The translations under genes and the position numbers were made by a program. The notes below the pieces were generated by a model that was not told where the DNA came from, searched no databases, and worked only from the letters and a program-made list of their open reading frames with translations. From Gammaproteobacteria bacterium (GTDB lineage: Bacteria; Pseudomonadota; Gammaproteobacteria; UBA9214), in assembly GCA_022340485.1 (NCBI GenBank), contig JAJDNX010000038.1, positions 1-54,416 on the forward strand: 54,416 nucleotides of DNA. Direction: 5' to 3'. Shown piece by piece: positions 8,043 to 15,842 of this stretch (its first letter is position 1; every line of letters begins with the position of its first letter).

Positions 8043-8975
8043 CTAGCCTTTGCGTACGCCGCGCACGATCAGATCGGCGGTAAGATTGATAATGAAGGTG
8101 ATGATGAACAGGAAGATACCGATGGTGAACAGCACCTGGTAGTGATCCGATCCCACGGCAGTTTCACCCAGTTCCGCGGCAATGGTTGCCGTCAGTGCAC
8201 GCACCGAGTCGAAAACGCTGTGTGGAATGTTGATCGAGTGCCCGGTTGCCATCAATACGGCCATGGTTTCCCCGAACCCCCGGCCAACGCCAAGCAACAC
8301 CGCTCCCAGCAGCCCGTTTTTGGCAGCGGGTAGCACCGTCTTGTAGATAACCTGCCAACGGGTAGCGCCCATGGCTTCAGCGGCCTCCCGGTACCGATCG
8401 GGAACTGCCTTGAGTGCATCTTCGGCGATCGATGTCATGATCGGTGCGGCCATCAGCCCGAGGATAATGCCGGCATTCAATACGTTCAGTCCCACCGGGA
8501 CGTCAAACAGTTTGATGATCAGCGGATTCATGATGCTGAGACCGATGAAACCCCACACCACCGAGGGGATGGCGGCCAGCAGCTCCACCAGCACCTTGAG
8601 TGCTTCGCGGGTCTTGCCGGATGCAAATTCGGCAACATAGATTGCCGCACCCAGTGAAAACGGGATGGCGACCAGCATGGCAAGACCGGTGACACTCGCC
8701 GTTCCTGCGATCAACGCCAGAATGCCATATTCCGGATCATCCTCATCGGCTGGATACCAGTAGGGTGAGGTAAAAAACTCGTGGAAATCGAAGCGATCGA
8801 GAATGAAACCAAGGCCTTCCTTGGTGATAAAGACAAAGATGCCGACGACAAAGATGATGGCGGAGATGCCACCGATGAATACCAGCACCTGCACCAGCTT
8901 GTCGAAATACCAGTCGGCGTTGCGGCGATCAAATGCCGTACTGTCGACGGTCTTAGTCACTTGCCTGCCGGGCAT
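8043..8975 (-). CDS. pstC: PstC phosphate ABC transporter permease
   Basis: A 310-residue permease with about six membrane segments and an EAA loop EAAEAMGATRWQVIYKTVLP, followed by RGFGETMAV, the PstC hallmark. An acidic periplasmic stretch (YPADEDDPEYG, about 74-84) follows the first membrane segment. Its start codon is one base after the stop of the PhoU fusion gene (TGAGATG), so the fusion and PstC are made together. That places a PhoU-type regulator directly ahead of the permease, unlike the E. coli order pstSCAB-phoU. Confidence 0.96.
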   Translation of the reverse strand: MPGRQVTKTVDSTAFDRRNADWYFDKLVQVLVFIGGISAIIFVVGIFVFITKEGLGFILDRFDFHEFFTSPYWYPADEDDPEYGILALIAGTASVTGLAMLVAIPFSLGAAIYVAEFASGKTREALKVLVELLAAIPSVVWGFIGLSIMNPLIIKLFDVPVGLNVLNAGIILGLMAAPIMTSIAEDALKAVPDRYREAAEAMGATRWQVIYKTVLPAAKNGLLGAVLLGVGRGFGETMAVLMATGHSINIPHSVFDSVRALTATIAAELGETAVGSDHYQVLFTIGIFLFIITFIINLTADLIVRGVRKG

Positions 8976-8976
8976 C

Positions 8977-10062
8977 TCAGGGTGCTCCCTCTCCGCGCAG
9001 GGCTTCCATCAGGTCACGTACCTGGATGGCGGTATCACGGTAGATTTCTTCCAGCCGCTTGATGCCGGCTTCGTCACCTCTCTCCGGTGCGGGACCGACA
9101 TCCCATTCCAGCGGGGTGGTGTGGAAGGGGATCTGTTCAAAGTAGGATTTGACCGGGCCCTGCAGGCTGACAATGACATGTTGTGTAGTCAATTGCAGCG
9201 GTGTCATGTCGATAGGACTGGGTTTGGCTGTCGGGGCAAGACTGGTCCCGTGGCTCTCAAGAAATTTCACCATGTCCGGGTTGAGTTTGGCAGCAGGCTG
9301 GCGTCCGGCGCTTTGGTAGTTCCCGCTTTCAGGGAAACTCTTGCGGGCGATGGCCTCGGCCATCTGGCTTTGGCAGCTGTTGTCCTCGTCAACGAAGAGG
9401 ATATTGAATACCTTGGGTGTTTTGGTGCCTCCGGTGGCTGCAAATACTGTCTCCTCGCAGAGGTTCTTGGCCTGGTCCGCGACCCGTTTCAGCTGGTTGA
9501 ACACGGCGAACATCGCCAGCAGGTTCTTGACTGCGTCGCGTTCGTCATTGGACATCAGTTCGGAGTAAATGATATCCAGGTCGTTCTCCATCTGCTCTTC
9601 CATGATCATGGTGCTTTTCGCCATTTCCGCATTAAGCTCGTTGAAGGCCTTGATGGATTGGTTCAGCATCAGCTGTGTCTCGCTGCCGACACGTTCCAGC
9701 TCACGGGACAGCGGCCCCGTTGGGGGTGTGGGCAGCTGTAACGATTCCCGGGCGATCACGACGGCATAGTCTCCGATCCGTTCCAGTTCGATGTTTGCAC
9801 GGATAACGGAAGACAGCAGACGCAGATGCCCCGCACTCGGCAGGTGCGTGGCGATAAACTTGTGACATAACTGGTCGATCCGTCGCATGGAGCGATTGAT
9901 GTCATGGTCTGCAAGTATGGTGGCGGAGGCAAGCTTGTTGTTGCCGGTTTGCAGCGCATGCATGGCATTGCTGATTCCTGTTTCCACCCGTTCGGCCATG
10001 CTTGCGACCTGTGCACGGATAGCGACAAGGTCTCTTTCCAGGCGTTCTTCAAAATGACTCAT
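8977..10062 (-). CDS. phoU: PhoU fused to inactive ArsC/LMW-phosphatase-like domain
   Basis: A 361-residue protein. Residues 1-215 are a PhoU domain: two three-helix repeats with the metal motifs LERIGDYA (93-100) and LKRVADQA (191-198). PhoU links Pst activity to PhoR. Residues 218-355 resemble low-molecular-weight phosphatase/ArsC (NSCxSQMAEA, then a WDV loop near 320 and YRDTAIQVRD near 341). The P-loop CX5R is broken: the nucleophilic Cys is Asp225 and the Arg is Gln231, while Asn228 and Cys230 remain. The domain should be catalytically dead and may instead bind an anion or a partner. The ATG at 10062 fits the PhoU family. The gene sits between pstS and pstC. Confidence 0.9.
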   Translation of the reverse strand: MSHFEERLERDLVAIRAQVASMAERVETGISNAMHALQTGNNKLASATILADHDINRSMRRIDQLCHKFIATHLPSAGHLRLLSSVIRANIELERIGDYAVVIARESLQLPTPPTGPLSRELERVGSETQLMLNQSIKAFNELNAEMAKSTMIMEEQMENDLDIIYSELMSNDERDAVKNLLAMFAVFNQLKRVADQAKNLCEETVFAATGGTKTPKVFNILFVDEDNSCQSQMAEAIARKSFPESGNYQSAGRQPAAKLNPDMVKFLESHGTSLAPTAKPSPIDMTPLQLTTQHVIVSLQGPVKSYFEQIPFHTTPLEWDVGPAPERGDEAGIKRLEEIYRDTAIQVRDLMEALRGEGAP

Positions 10063-10120
10063 GGTCTAGCATCCCGTGGTTATAAGCTGAAGGTTTCCTG
10101 TGGCTGTGAGGAAAAGAGGT

Positions 10121-10149
10121 AGGCCGGGCGGGGTCCCCCGACCCGGCCT
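10121..10149 (-). other. strong hairpin between pstS and phoU
   Basis: AGGCCGGG at 10121-10128 pairs with CCCGGCCT at 10142-10149, and the 13-base loop can itself pair (CGGGG/CCCCG). It lies 14 bases after the pstS stop and 59 bases before the phoU start, with no T-run. Such intercistronic stems commonly stabilise the upstream message, which would give more PstS than membrane subunits. Confidence 0.65.
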
Positions 10150-10162
10150 GAGAAGGTATCAC

Positions 10163-11038
10163 CTAGTCGCACTTGACGTCGCGTATCGGGGCATAGCCTT
10201 TTTTCAGCAGTATACATTGACCTGCATCGCTCTTGACCCAGTCCAGGTAATCCTTGATCGCACCCTGGGGCTCACCGTTGGTGTACATGAACAGTGGCCG
10301 TGCAATCGGGTAACTGCGGTCACTGGCCGTTTCGACACTTGGTTCGACACAGGCTTCACCCGCGGCTTTTGAGACACACAGCATTTTTACATGGTCCGTG
10401 GCATAGGCAAGACCGCTGTAGCCGATGGCGCAGGGCGTCTTTTCGACCAGGTCAACGACGTCCTTGGAGCCCTGCATGTCCAGGGTACCCTGGCGATACT
10501 TACCCTTGTCGCCGAGGATGGTCTCCTTGAAATAGGCATAGGTGCCGGAATTGTTCTGTCGGCTGACGACCACGATTTCCCCGCTACTGCAACCCGGTAC
10601 GGTAATGTCCATGTCCGACCAGTTTTTGACCTTGGGGTCACGGCCAAAGATGTTTTTCAGTTCCTCGAAGGTCATCGTATTCACCGGATTCTTCGGGTTT
10701 ATAAACACAGCCAGTGCATCGTAGCCAACAACGTGCTCGAGCGGATGCTGGCCATGCTTTTCAGCCAGCTCTATTTCCTTGTCTTTCATCTTGCGGCTGG
10801 CATTGGCGATGTCGACTGTACCATTGATCATGGCCGCGATACCGGTGCCGGAACCACCGCCGGAGACGGCAACCGCAACATCGGGGTTGACCTCAGGATA
10901 GGCTTCTGCCCAGGCCTGGGCGACGTTAACCAGTGTGTCCGAGCCCTTGTTCTGGATCAGGGTGCGAGCCTGCGGTGTCATCGTCGTTAACAGTGCGGAC
11001 AGCAGCAGCGTTGTTGTGAAAATGAGTTTCTGGTTCAT
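10163..11038 (-). CDS. pstS: PstS periplasmic phosphate-binding protein
   Basis: A 291-residue exported binding protein. It starts at the ATG at 11038 with a signal peptide (lysine, then a hydrophobic stretch ending near TPQA, residues about 1-24); a longer frame would need a TTG at 11053. Phosphate-site motifs are visible: KGSDT after the signal, SGGGSGTGI, then QNNSGTYAYF and CAIGYSGLAYA. It delivers phosphate to PstCA. It is first in the operon, with a Pho-box-like direct repeat about 175 bases upstream and a stabilising hairpin behind it. Cysteine pairs in the mature part (PGCSSGE, TPCAIG, MLCVS, GEACVE) suggest disulfides. Confidence 0.96.
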   Translation of the reverse strand: MNQKLIFTTTLLLSALLTTMTPQARTLIQNKGSDTLVNVAQAWAEAYPEVNPDVAVAVSGGGSGTGIAAMINGTVDIANASRKMKDKEIELAEKHGQHPLEHVVGYDALAVFINPKNPVNTMTFEELKNIFGRDPKVKNWSDMDITVPGCSSGEIVVVSRQNNSGTYAYFKETILGDKGKYRQGTLDMQGSKDVVDLVEKTPCAIGYSGLAYATDHVKMLCVSKAAGEACVEPSVETASDRSYPIARPLFMYTNGEPQGAIKDYLDWVKSDAGQCILLKKGYAPIRDVKCD

Positions 11039-11211
11039 AAGGTACGGCTCCAATTTGGGTGATTTCAGTATGTCGGGATAGCAATTGTCATCCGCTTGGT
11101 GGTTGTAGTACCGCCTCGCAATGAGTATGCCAAGATCCTTGGTGAAACGCGGCTGGCCAGGGCGATATAAGTGTTATAAGCCAGCTACAATCCTCAAGTG
11201 TAATCGAGGAA

Positions 11212-11229
11212 TGTTACTGTTTTGTTACC
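11212..11229 (-). promoter_or_regulatory. Pho-box-like operator upstream of pstS
   Basis: On the minus strand the sequence is GGTAACAAAACAGTAACA: two GTAACA half-sites exactly 11 bases apart, the spacing of PhoB half-sites. It matches about 13 of 18 positions of the E. coli Pho box (CTGTCATAWAWCTGTMAY). It is the only such repeat I see in the 340 bases (11039-11377) between pstS and the helix-hairpin-helix gene. No convincing -10 lies at the ideal distance; TTGTAG (11190-11185) and TATAAC (11178-11173) are the nearest candidates. The rest of that intergenic stretch shows nothing else. Confidence 0.6.
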
Positions 11230-11377
11230 ATTGAGGCTGGCGAATCCGGGTCAGGGATCCTGTGGACTACCTAAAGTGCCTTGCTAGCGATTGGCTCTGC
11301 CACGACGAATGTTTTTCTGACAGGCGTTAATCGGCCTCGTAATAGAGAAGCCTTTAGGTACCGTGCGGTAGCTGAAA

Positions 11378-11728
11378 CTATTTCTTGTCTTTCTTTTTCT
11401 TGTCTTTCTTCTTGCCTTTGCCCTTGCGTTTCCCCTTATCCTTTTTCTTCTTATCCTTCTTTTCTTTCTTGCCCTTGTTTTCAGGCTTTTCAACTTCCCC
11501 GGATTGTTCAGGCTTGACCTTGGCGGACTGTGGTGTCCCAGATGCGGCAAGCAATTCAGCTGCTGCGCTGATGACCCGGGTGGCCCGTGCTTCACTGAAG
11601 CCGGGGACGGCGCTGATGGTCTCGACGGAGGCGCCGGCTAGTCTGGCGACGCTGGTGATCTTGTGTTCTCCCAGCGCAGCTGCCGCCGCGGGTCCGATGC
11701 CGGGAATATCCGTAATTGCTGGTTTCAT
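11378..11728 (-). CDS. helix-hairpin-helix protein with lysine-rich tail
   Basis: A protein of about 116 residues. Residues 1-60 contain two helix-hairpin-helix motifs (IPGIGPAAAAAL and VPGFSEARATRVI), folds that bind DNA without sequence preference. From about residue 75 the chain is nearly all Lys with interspersed Asp, Glu and Gly (for example KKKDKGKRKGKGKKK), a disordered polycationic tail like those of histone-H1-type proteins. The ATG at 11728 is chosen because a purine-rich GGGGGGTG lies about 10 bases before it; the longer frame begins with TTG at 11746. A good Pho box lies about 86 bases upstream, so it may be a PhoB-controlled nucleoid or polyphosphate-binding protein. That role is inferred. 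Confidence 0.75.
   Translation of the reverse strand: MKPAITDIPGIGPAAAAALGEHKITSVARLAGASVETISAVPGFSEARATRVISAAAELLAASGTPQSAKVKPEQSGEVEKPENKGKKEKKDKKKKDKGKRKGKGKKKDKKKKDKK
11386..11480. repeat. pyrimidine-rich low-complexity tract (lysine tail)
   Basis: About 95 bases almost purely C and T on the plus strand, with imperfect repeats of CTTGTCTTTCTT. It encodes the lysine-rich tail of the overlapping minus-strand gene and would be prone to length variation. Confidence 0.7.
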
Positions 11729-11813
11729 CTTTTTTACACCCCCCAATTTTTTTTAACTGACCTGATTATGGACACATGATGTTGGCATCAGAGTGAATCA
11801 GTGACAATAGTGA

Positions 11814-11831
11814 TTGACAGATTAATGACAC
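11814..11831 (-). promoter_or_regulatory. Pho box upstream of the helix-hairpin-helix gene
   Basis: On the minus strand GTGTCATTAATCTGTCAA matches 15 of 18 positions of the E. coli Pho box, with TGTCA half-sites 11 bases apart and an AT spacer. A further TGTCAC follows 13 bases on. It is oriented toward the gene starting at 11728 and lies downstream of parA. TATTGT, four bases past the box, is a possible but too-close -10. Confidence 0.65.
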
Positions 11832-11899
11832 ATTTGTTGATGTGGATCAATGGTTGCTGCGGAGTCATCGGGTTTTTGTCGTAGCTGTGAACCATTGCG

Positions 11900-12667
11900 C
11901 TAGAGATCCTGTGCATAGTCCAGGGCGAACAGCTGTTGCTTGATATCTTCCCACAGGTCCTCATAACAACGGGCCGAGCGGCTGTTCGGGGCATATTCGG
12001 CTAACGGCGTGCGTTTGGTCCCCATGCGTTCAACGTTGCTGTCATAGGGGATTGCCGTTGGCAGCAGATTCTCCATGTAGTCTGGCGGGGTTTCCACGAT
12101 GGTACGGTGCAATTGTTTGCGCCGGTCGGCCATGGAGAAAAACGGCAGCACCTTCACGGCGTCCAGTCCCTGTTGCCTGAAAAACTTCCTGATCTGTTGA
12201 TAGGTGCGCAGAGACAGGGTAGTGGGTATGGTGGGGACCAGAATGGCGTCGGCTGCCTCGAAGATGTTTTCTGATACCAGCGAAATACTCGGCGGACAGT
12301 CCAGGAAGACATAATAGTATTCGCTCCTGAAGGGCTTTAGCAGTTTATGTAGCTGGCGCACCGGTTTTTTTGCCTGTTCCAGGAACAGGTCCATGTTGCG
12401 GTAGGAGAAGTCAGCCGGCAGCAGGTCGAGCAGTTCGTAATCGGTGCCGCGAATAAAATCATCAAGGTCCCGTTTTCCCTGAACCAGGCGCTTGCCACCC
12501 CCCTTGATCTTCGGTTTGATACGGAAATAGTAGCTGGCAGCACCCTGGGGATCGAGATCCCAGACAAGTGTGGGCGCACCTTCACGGGCAGCAAGCCAGG
12601 CAAGATTGACGGCAGTAGCGGTCTTTCCAACGCCTCCCTTGATATTGTATGTGGCGATAACTTTCAA
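11900..12667 (-). CDS. orphan ParA/MinD-type ATPase
   Basis: A 255-residue ParA-family ATPase. The deviant Walker A KGGVGKTA (10-17) carries the signature lysine, followed by the DLDPQGA switch (about 38-44) and the Walker B FLDCPPS (about 121-127). Such ATPases form dimers on DNA or membrane and position chromosomes, plasmids or protein cargo. No ParB or parS-like site accompanies it. Instead it lies 16 bases downstream of a CYTH/CHAD gene on the same strand, so the two are almost certainly one operon. A cargo-positioning role (for example of polyphosphate granules) is an inference from this pairing. Length is normal for small ParA proteins. Confidence 0.9.
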   Translation of the reverse strand: MKVIATYNIKGGVGKTATAVNLAWLAAREGAPTLVWDLDPQGAASYYFRIKPKIKGGGKRLVQGKRDLDDFIRGTDYELLDLLPADFSYRNMDLFLEQAKKPVRQLHKLLKPFRSEYYYVFLDCPPSISLVSENIFEAADAILVPTIPTTLSLRTYQQIRKFFRQQGLDAVKVLPFFSMADRRKQLHRTIVETPPDYMENLLPTAIPYDSNVERMGTKRTPLAEYAPNSRSARCYEDLWEDIKQQLFALDYAQDL

Positions 12668-12683
12668 GCTTTAGATTCCCCGG

Positions 12684-14243
12684 CTAATGCCTGGTTGCGA
12701 ACAGTTTTCTGAATCGGTCCTGGTTGTGCTGCTGTGAGAAATCGTGGAACCTGCCGGAAAATTCCTCACGCGCCTGATGCTGGCGTGCTTCCAGGTCACT
12801 GATCAGTATACCCATGGCGAGCAGCGTATCGGGAGGAACATTGCCTTCGGCAACCATCTGGTGGCTGAAATCTTTCAGGGTGCTAACCTGTACCTCGTAA
12901 TCCTGAAAATCACCCAGGTTGTCCTGCAGCGTCTTGAGTATCCGAATGAGTTCCTTGATGTCGCTGCTCGGGAACAGGCTCTGGAAGAATTCCATCAGAT
13001 AGCGCAGCTTTTTGCAGGTCTTGCGCAGTTCGTGGAGGGCTTCTGCGCTTGATTCTGCGTTGATGGCATTACCCTCCCTGATCGCACTGCGATAGACACG
13101 CCAGATGCGCTCGCAGGCAACCTCAATGACAGGCCGGGCAGCATTTTTCAGCGTGCTGCGCTCGTTTACGGGCTGTTCCAGAAATAGCCTCCAGTTCTTC
13201 ACCAGCCGACGGTAGCGCGCCGAATCCAGTGCCTTGACCAGTGCCCGGTGTTCATTGGTCTGGTGCCTGATGAGAAAGTCGCGCAATGGTTCGATATCGG
13301 CTTGCATGTGCGCGGGCAGGCGGTCTCGGTAGCGGTCAAAGTTCAATAGGTAGACATCCAGATCACGGCTGGGGCTGGTCATCTGTCCGAGCCAGGCAAA
13401 TTCATTCTTGTAGCGTTCAACCGTTCGCTGCGGGAAAACACCCTTGATCTGTGTCAGGGCCGAGCGGGTACGGCGAATGGCAACACGGAAGTCATGCAGG
13501 AACTCGGTGTCTGTCCCTGTGCGCGTGCCGGCCTCATTTTGCAGCATGATATCAAGCAGACGATGCAGGATGAGTTTGCTTGCCTGGTCTGCACGCAAGC
13601 TCGGCTCCAGTTGCAGGTCCAGCCTGGAGGAATAGCTGCCCGGAGTCTCTCCGAGCAGTGACAGGGTGGTCAGCATCAGGTCATCCTGTGCCGGTTTCAG
13701 GCCCTGCTCCTGCAGGAGTTTTGTTACTTCCATGCAGGGTTTCGGGAAGCCCCTGACCGGAATGACGACGACGCGGTTATCCAGCATACCAGAGCGCAGC
13801 CCCTTTTGTCGTGGCAGGGTGTTCTCCTCGACCACCAGGTAGGCCACCGTTTTTTCATCCCTGTTAAGAATCCTCAGGGTATTGACGCGGGAGCGGATCC
13901 TGACCTTCGGCACGAGTTCGCGCATCTCCAGCAGCGGTTCGAGTTGGTCACGTAGATGTCCCCGCGGAAGGTCACGGGCAAAGCGCGGAGCCTGCTGCAG
14001 TTTCAGCCGGTAATCACTCTGTTTTCCCTTCAGTGTTCGCCATAGCAACGTATGTTCGTTGCCATCACGGGTGCCTTCCAGTGAGGAATTGTTCGTATAG
14101 AGGCGCCAGTCAAAGCTGTCGTACCAGACACGTTGCAGCATTCTGGGCGGCTCAGGGTGATGCCGGAATGCCTGTTTTATCCTGGCAAGCAGATCATCGG
14201 ATTTCAGCTGGGGAGGGAGAAGGAATTCCAGTGAGCTACTCAC
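12684..14243 (-). CDS. CYTH-like plus CHAD domain protein
   Basis: A 519-residue protein. The C-terminal part (about 220-515) is a CHAD domain: an all-helical fold rich in Arg and Lys with the two conserved histidine motifs FLHDFRVAIRRTRS (His250) and ALHELRKTCKKLRYLMEFF (His404). CHAD domains are known to bind polyphosphate. The N-terminal 190 residues have a faint CYTH pattern (an EFLLP at 6-10, VWYDS at 39-43 and alternating basic strands), but the ExExK signature is lost, so triphosphatase activity is unlikely. It begins with GTG at 14243 preceded by GGATAAACG. It is the first gene of an operon with parA, with its promoter in the 213 bases divergent from the CNNM gene. Confidence 0.9.
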   Translation of the reverse strand: MSSSLEFLLPPQLKSDDLLARIKQAFRHHPEPPRMLQRVWYDSFDWRLYTNNSSLEGTRDGNEHTLLWRTLKGKQSDYRLKLQQAPRFARDLPRGHLRDQLEPLLEMRELVPKVRIRSRVNTLRILNRDEKTVAYLVVEENTLPRQKGLRSGMLDNRVVVIPVRGFPKPCMEVTKLLQEQGLKPAQDDLMLTTLSLLGETPGSYSSRLDLQLEPSLRADQASKLILHRLLDIMLQNEAGTRTGTDTEFLHDFRVAIRRTRSALTQIKGVFPQRTVERYKNEFAWLGQMTSPSRDLDVYLLNFDRYRDRLPAHMQADIEPLRDFLIRHQTNEHRALVKALDSARYRRLVKNWRLFLEQPVNERSTLKNAARPVIEVACERIWRVYRSAIREGNAINAESSAEALHELRKTCKKLRYLMEFFQSLFPSSDIKELIRILKTLQDNLGDFQDYEVQVSTLKDFSHQMVAEGNVPPDTLLAMGILISDLEARQHQAREEFSGRFHDFSQQHNQDRFRKLFATRH

Positions 14244-14456
14244 ACGTTTATCCAGCTAATATCCGGGACAGGGCAAAAATCCTACTCTCACCGGCATACG
14301 AGAAGCTCTGGCAAGCGTAAAACCACCAATGATCGAGTTCATGGTAAATTTTGAAAGCATATTGTTATGTTTTGATTAGATATTTATTATTGTGTCACTA
14401 ATACAAACAGGTTTGCAATACCGTCTATAAGAACCAGAACAGGAGGAGGGCACCGG

Positions 14457-15842
14457 GTGGATATCGCACTGTGGGTAGAAATCGTGCTCTTTATCGTGCT
14501 GATGGCACTCTCCGGATTCTTCTCCAGTTCCGAAACCAGCCTGTTTTCGCTCAGCAAGTTGCAGCTGGAGCAAATGCGCCGTGATGACACCCCGAACCTG
14601 GGCCTGATTGAGCGACTGCTGAGTCAGCCGCGCCGTCTGATCGTCACCATCCTGATTGGTAATGAATTTGTCAACGTGGCCGCGTCCGTGATATCCGCTG
14701 CAATTGTTATCCGCTTGCTTGGGGCCGAGAATAAATTTGTAAATCTGTTCATCATGGTGCCTGTGCTGCTGCTGTTCGGTGAGATTACGCCAAAGACGCT
14801 GGCAATCCGCAACAATATCGCCTTTGCCAGCCTGCAAAGCCGTCCGATCGAGTTCTTCGCAAATCTTATCGCACCCTTGCGCTGGGGCGTACGCCTGGTC
14901 GCAGACAGGGTAACGACATTGATCATTGGCAAGGAACGCACGCGTGCAAATCTTGTTACCAAGGATATGGTTCGTACCCTGGCCAGGGAGGCGGTGGGAG
15001 AGGGGGCACTGGCACCGGCAGAGGCGAAGTATATCGATCACATCTTCGATTTTGGCAACAAGACGGTCGAGGAGCTGATGACGCCAAGGTCAAATATCTT
15101 CTTTTTACCCGCAGGCCTGCCATTTGCTGAAATGGTGCAGGAATTGCGGCGTACGCGACATACCAAGGTTCCCGTCTATGGGCAGCACCGGGACGACATT
15201 ATCGGCATTCTCTATGCCCGTGACCTGCTGGGGATCGATCCGGAATCGGTTTCGGGATCGGAGGAGAGCCTGCGACGTCTGCTGCGTGCCCCGTATTTTG
15301 TACCGGAGTCAAAACTGGCTTCTGATCTTTTTCATGCCTTCCGCAAGCGCAAGCAGTCGCTTGCCCTGACGGTTGACGAATATGGCGGGGTTACAGGCCT
15401 GCTCAGCATGGAAGACCTGCTGGAATGTATCTTCGGTGATTTGCCAAGTGCATCCGATGTGGTGACGGCCGCAAAGCCAAGAGAATTGACCGGTAATGGA
15501 CTACGTCTTGATGGCAGCCTTTCCATAGAACAGTTCAACAGTGAATTTGGCGAGGACTTGCCCGGAGAGGGCCCTGAAACCGTCGGTGGCCTGGTTCTGG
15601 ACCGCTTCGGCGAATTACCGGCAACCGGATCAAGCATCAATATCGGCGGGCTGGAGTTTGTCGTCACTGCCATCGCCAGCAACAGGATCGAGTCGCTCAC
15701 CGTCAGGAAGGCCGGCACGGATAGCGGCCTCGCTTCCGCAACAAGCGATGAAGGTGACCAGGCACACGGGCGGCAGAATCGCGAATCCAGCGACACCGAT
15801 GCGGGTATCACTGTCAATCCTGACGATGGCGAACATCCATGA
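14457..15842 (+). CDS. CNNM/CorC family transporter, pair 1 subunit A
   Basis: A 461-residue membrane protein of the DUF21-CBS-CorC_HlyC family (bacterial CNNM-like Mg2+/metal efflux or cobalt-resistance proteins). Residues 1-180 form DUF21 with three to four membrane segments and the motif SGFFSSSETSLFSLS, followed by FGEITPKT. Two CBS repeats follow (about 205-325: ELMTPR, VPVYGQHRDDIIGI, TVDEYGGVTGLLSMEDLLE), then the CorC_HlyC domain (about 345-425). The start is GTG at 14457, well placed after AGGAGGAGGG. It overlaps the next gene by ATGA, so the two subunits are probably coupled and may form a heteromer. A second pair with the same layout lies at 32036-34899. Confidence 0.92.
   Translation: MDIALWVEIVLFIVLMALSGFFSSSETSLFSLSKLQLEQMRRDDTPNLGLIERLLSQPRRLIVTILIGNEFVNVAASVISAAIVIRLLGAENKFVNLFIMVPVLLLFGEITPKTLAIRNNIAFASLQSRPIEFFANLIAPLRWGVRLVADRVTTLIIGKERTRANLVTKDMVRTLAREAVGEGALAPAEAKYIDHIFDFGNKTVEELMTPRSNIFFLPAGLPFAEMVQELRRTRHTKVPVYGQHRDDIIGILYARDLLGIDPESVSGSEESLRRLLRAPYFVPESKLASDLFHAFRKRKQSLALTVDEYGGVTGLLSMEDLLECIFGDLPSASDVVTAAKPRELTGNGLRLDGSLSIEQFNSEFGEDLPGEGPETVGGLVLDRFGELPATGSSINIGGLEFVVTAIASNRIESLTVRKAGTDSGLASATSDEGDQAHGRQNRESSDTDAGITVNPDDGEHP

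Noticed and set aside
8803-9741. 312-codon plus-strand frame over pstC/phoU
   Set aside because: Antisense shadow; the minus strand carries two coupled, recognisable genes.
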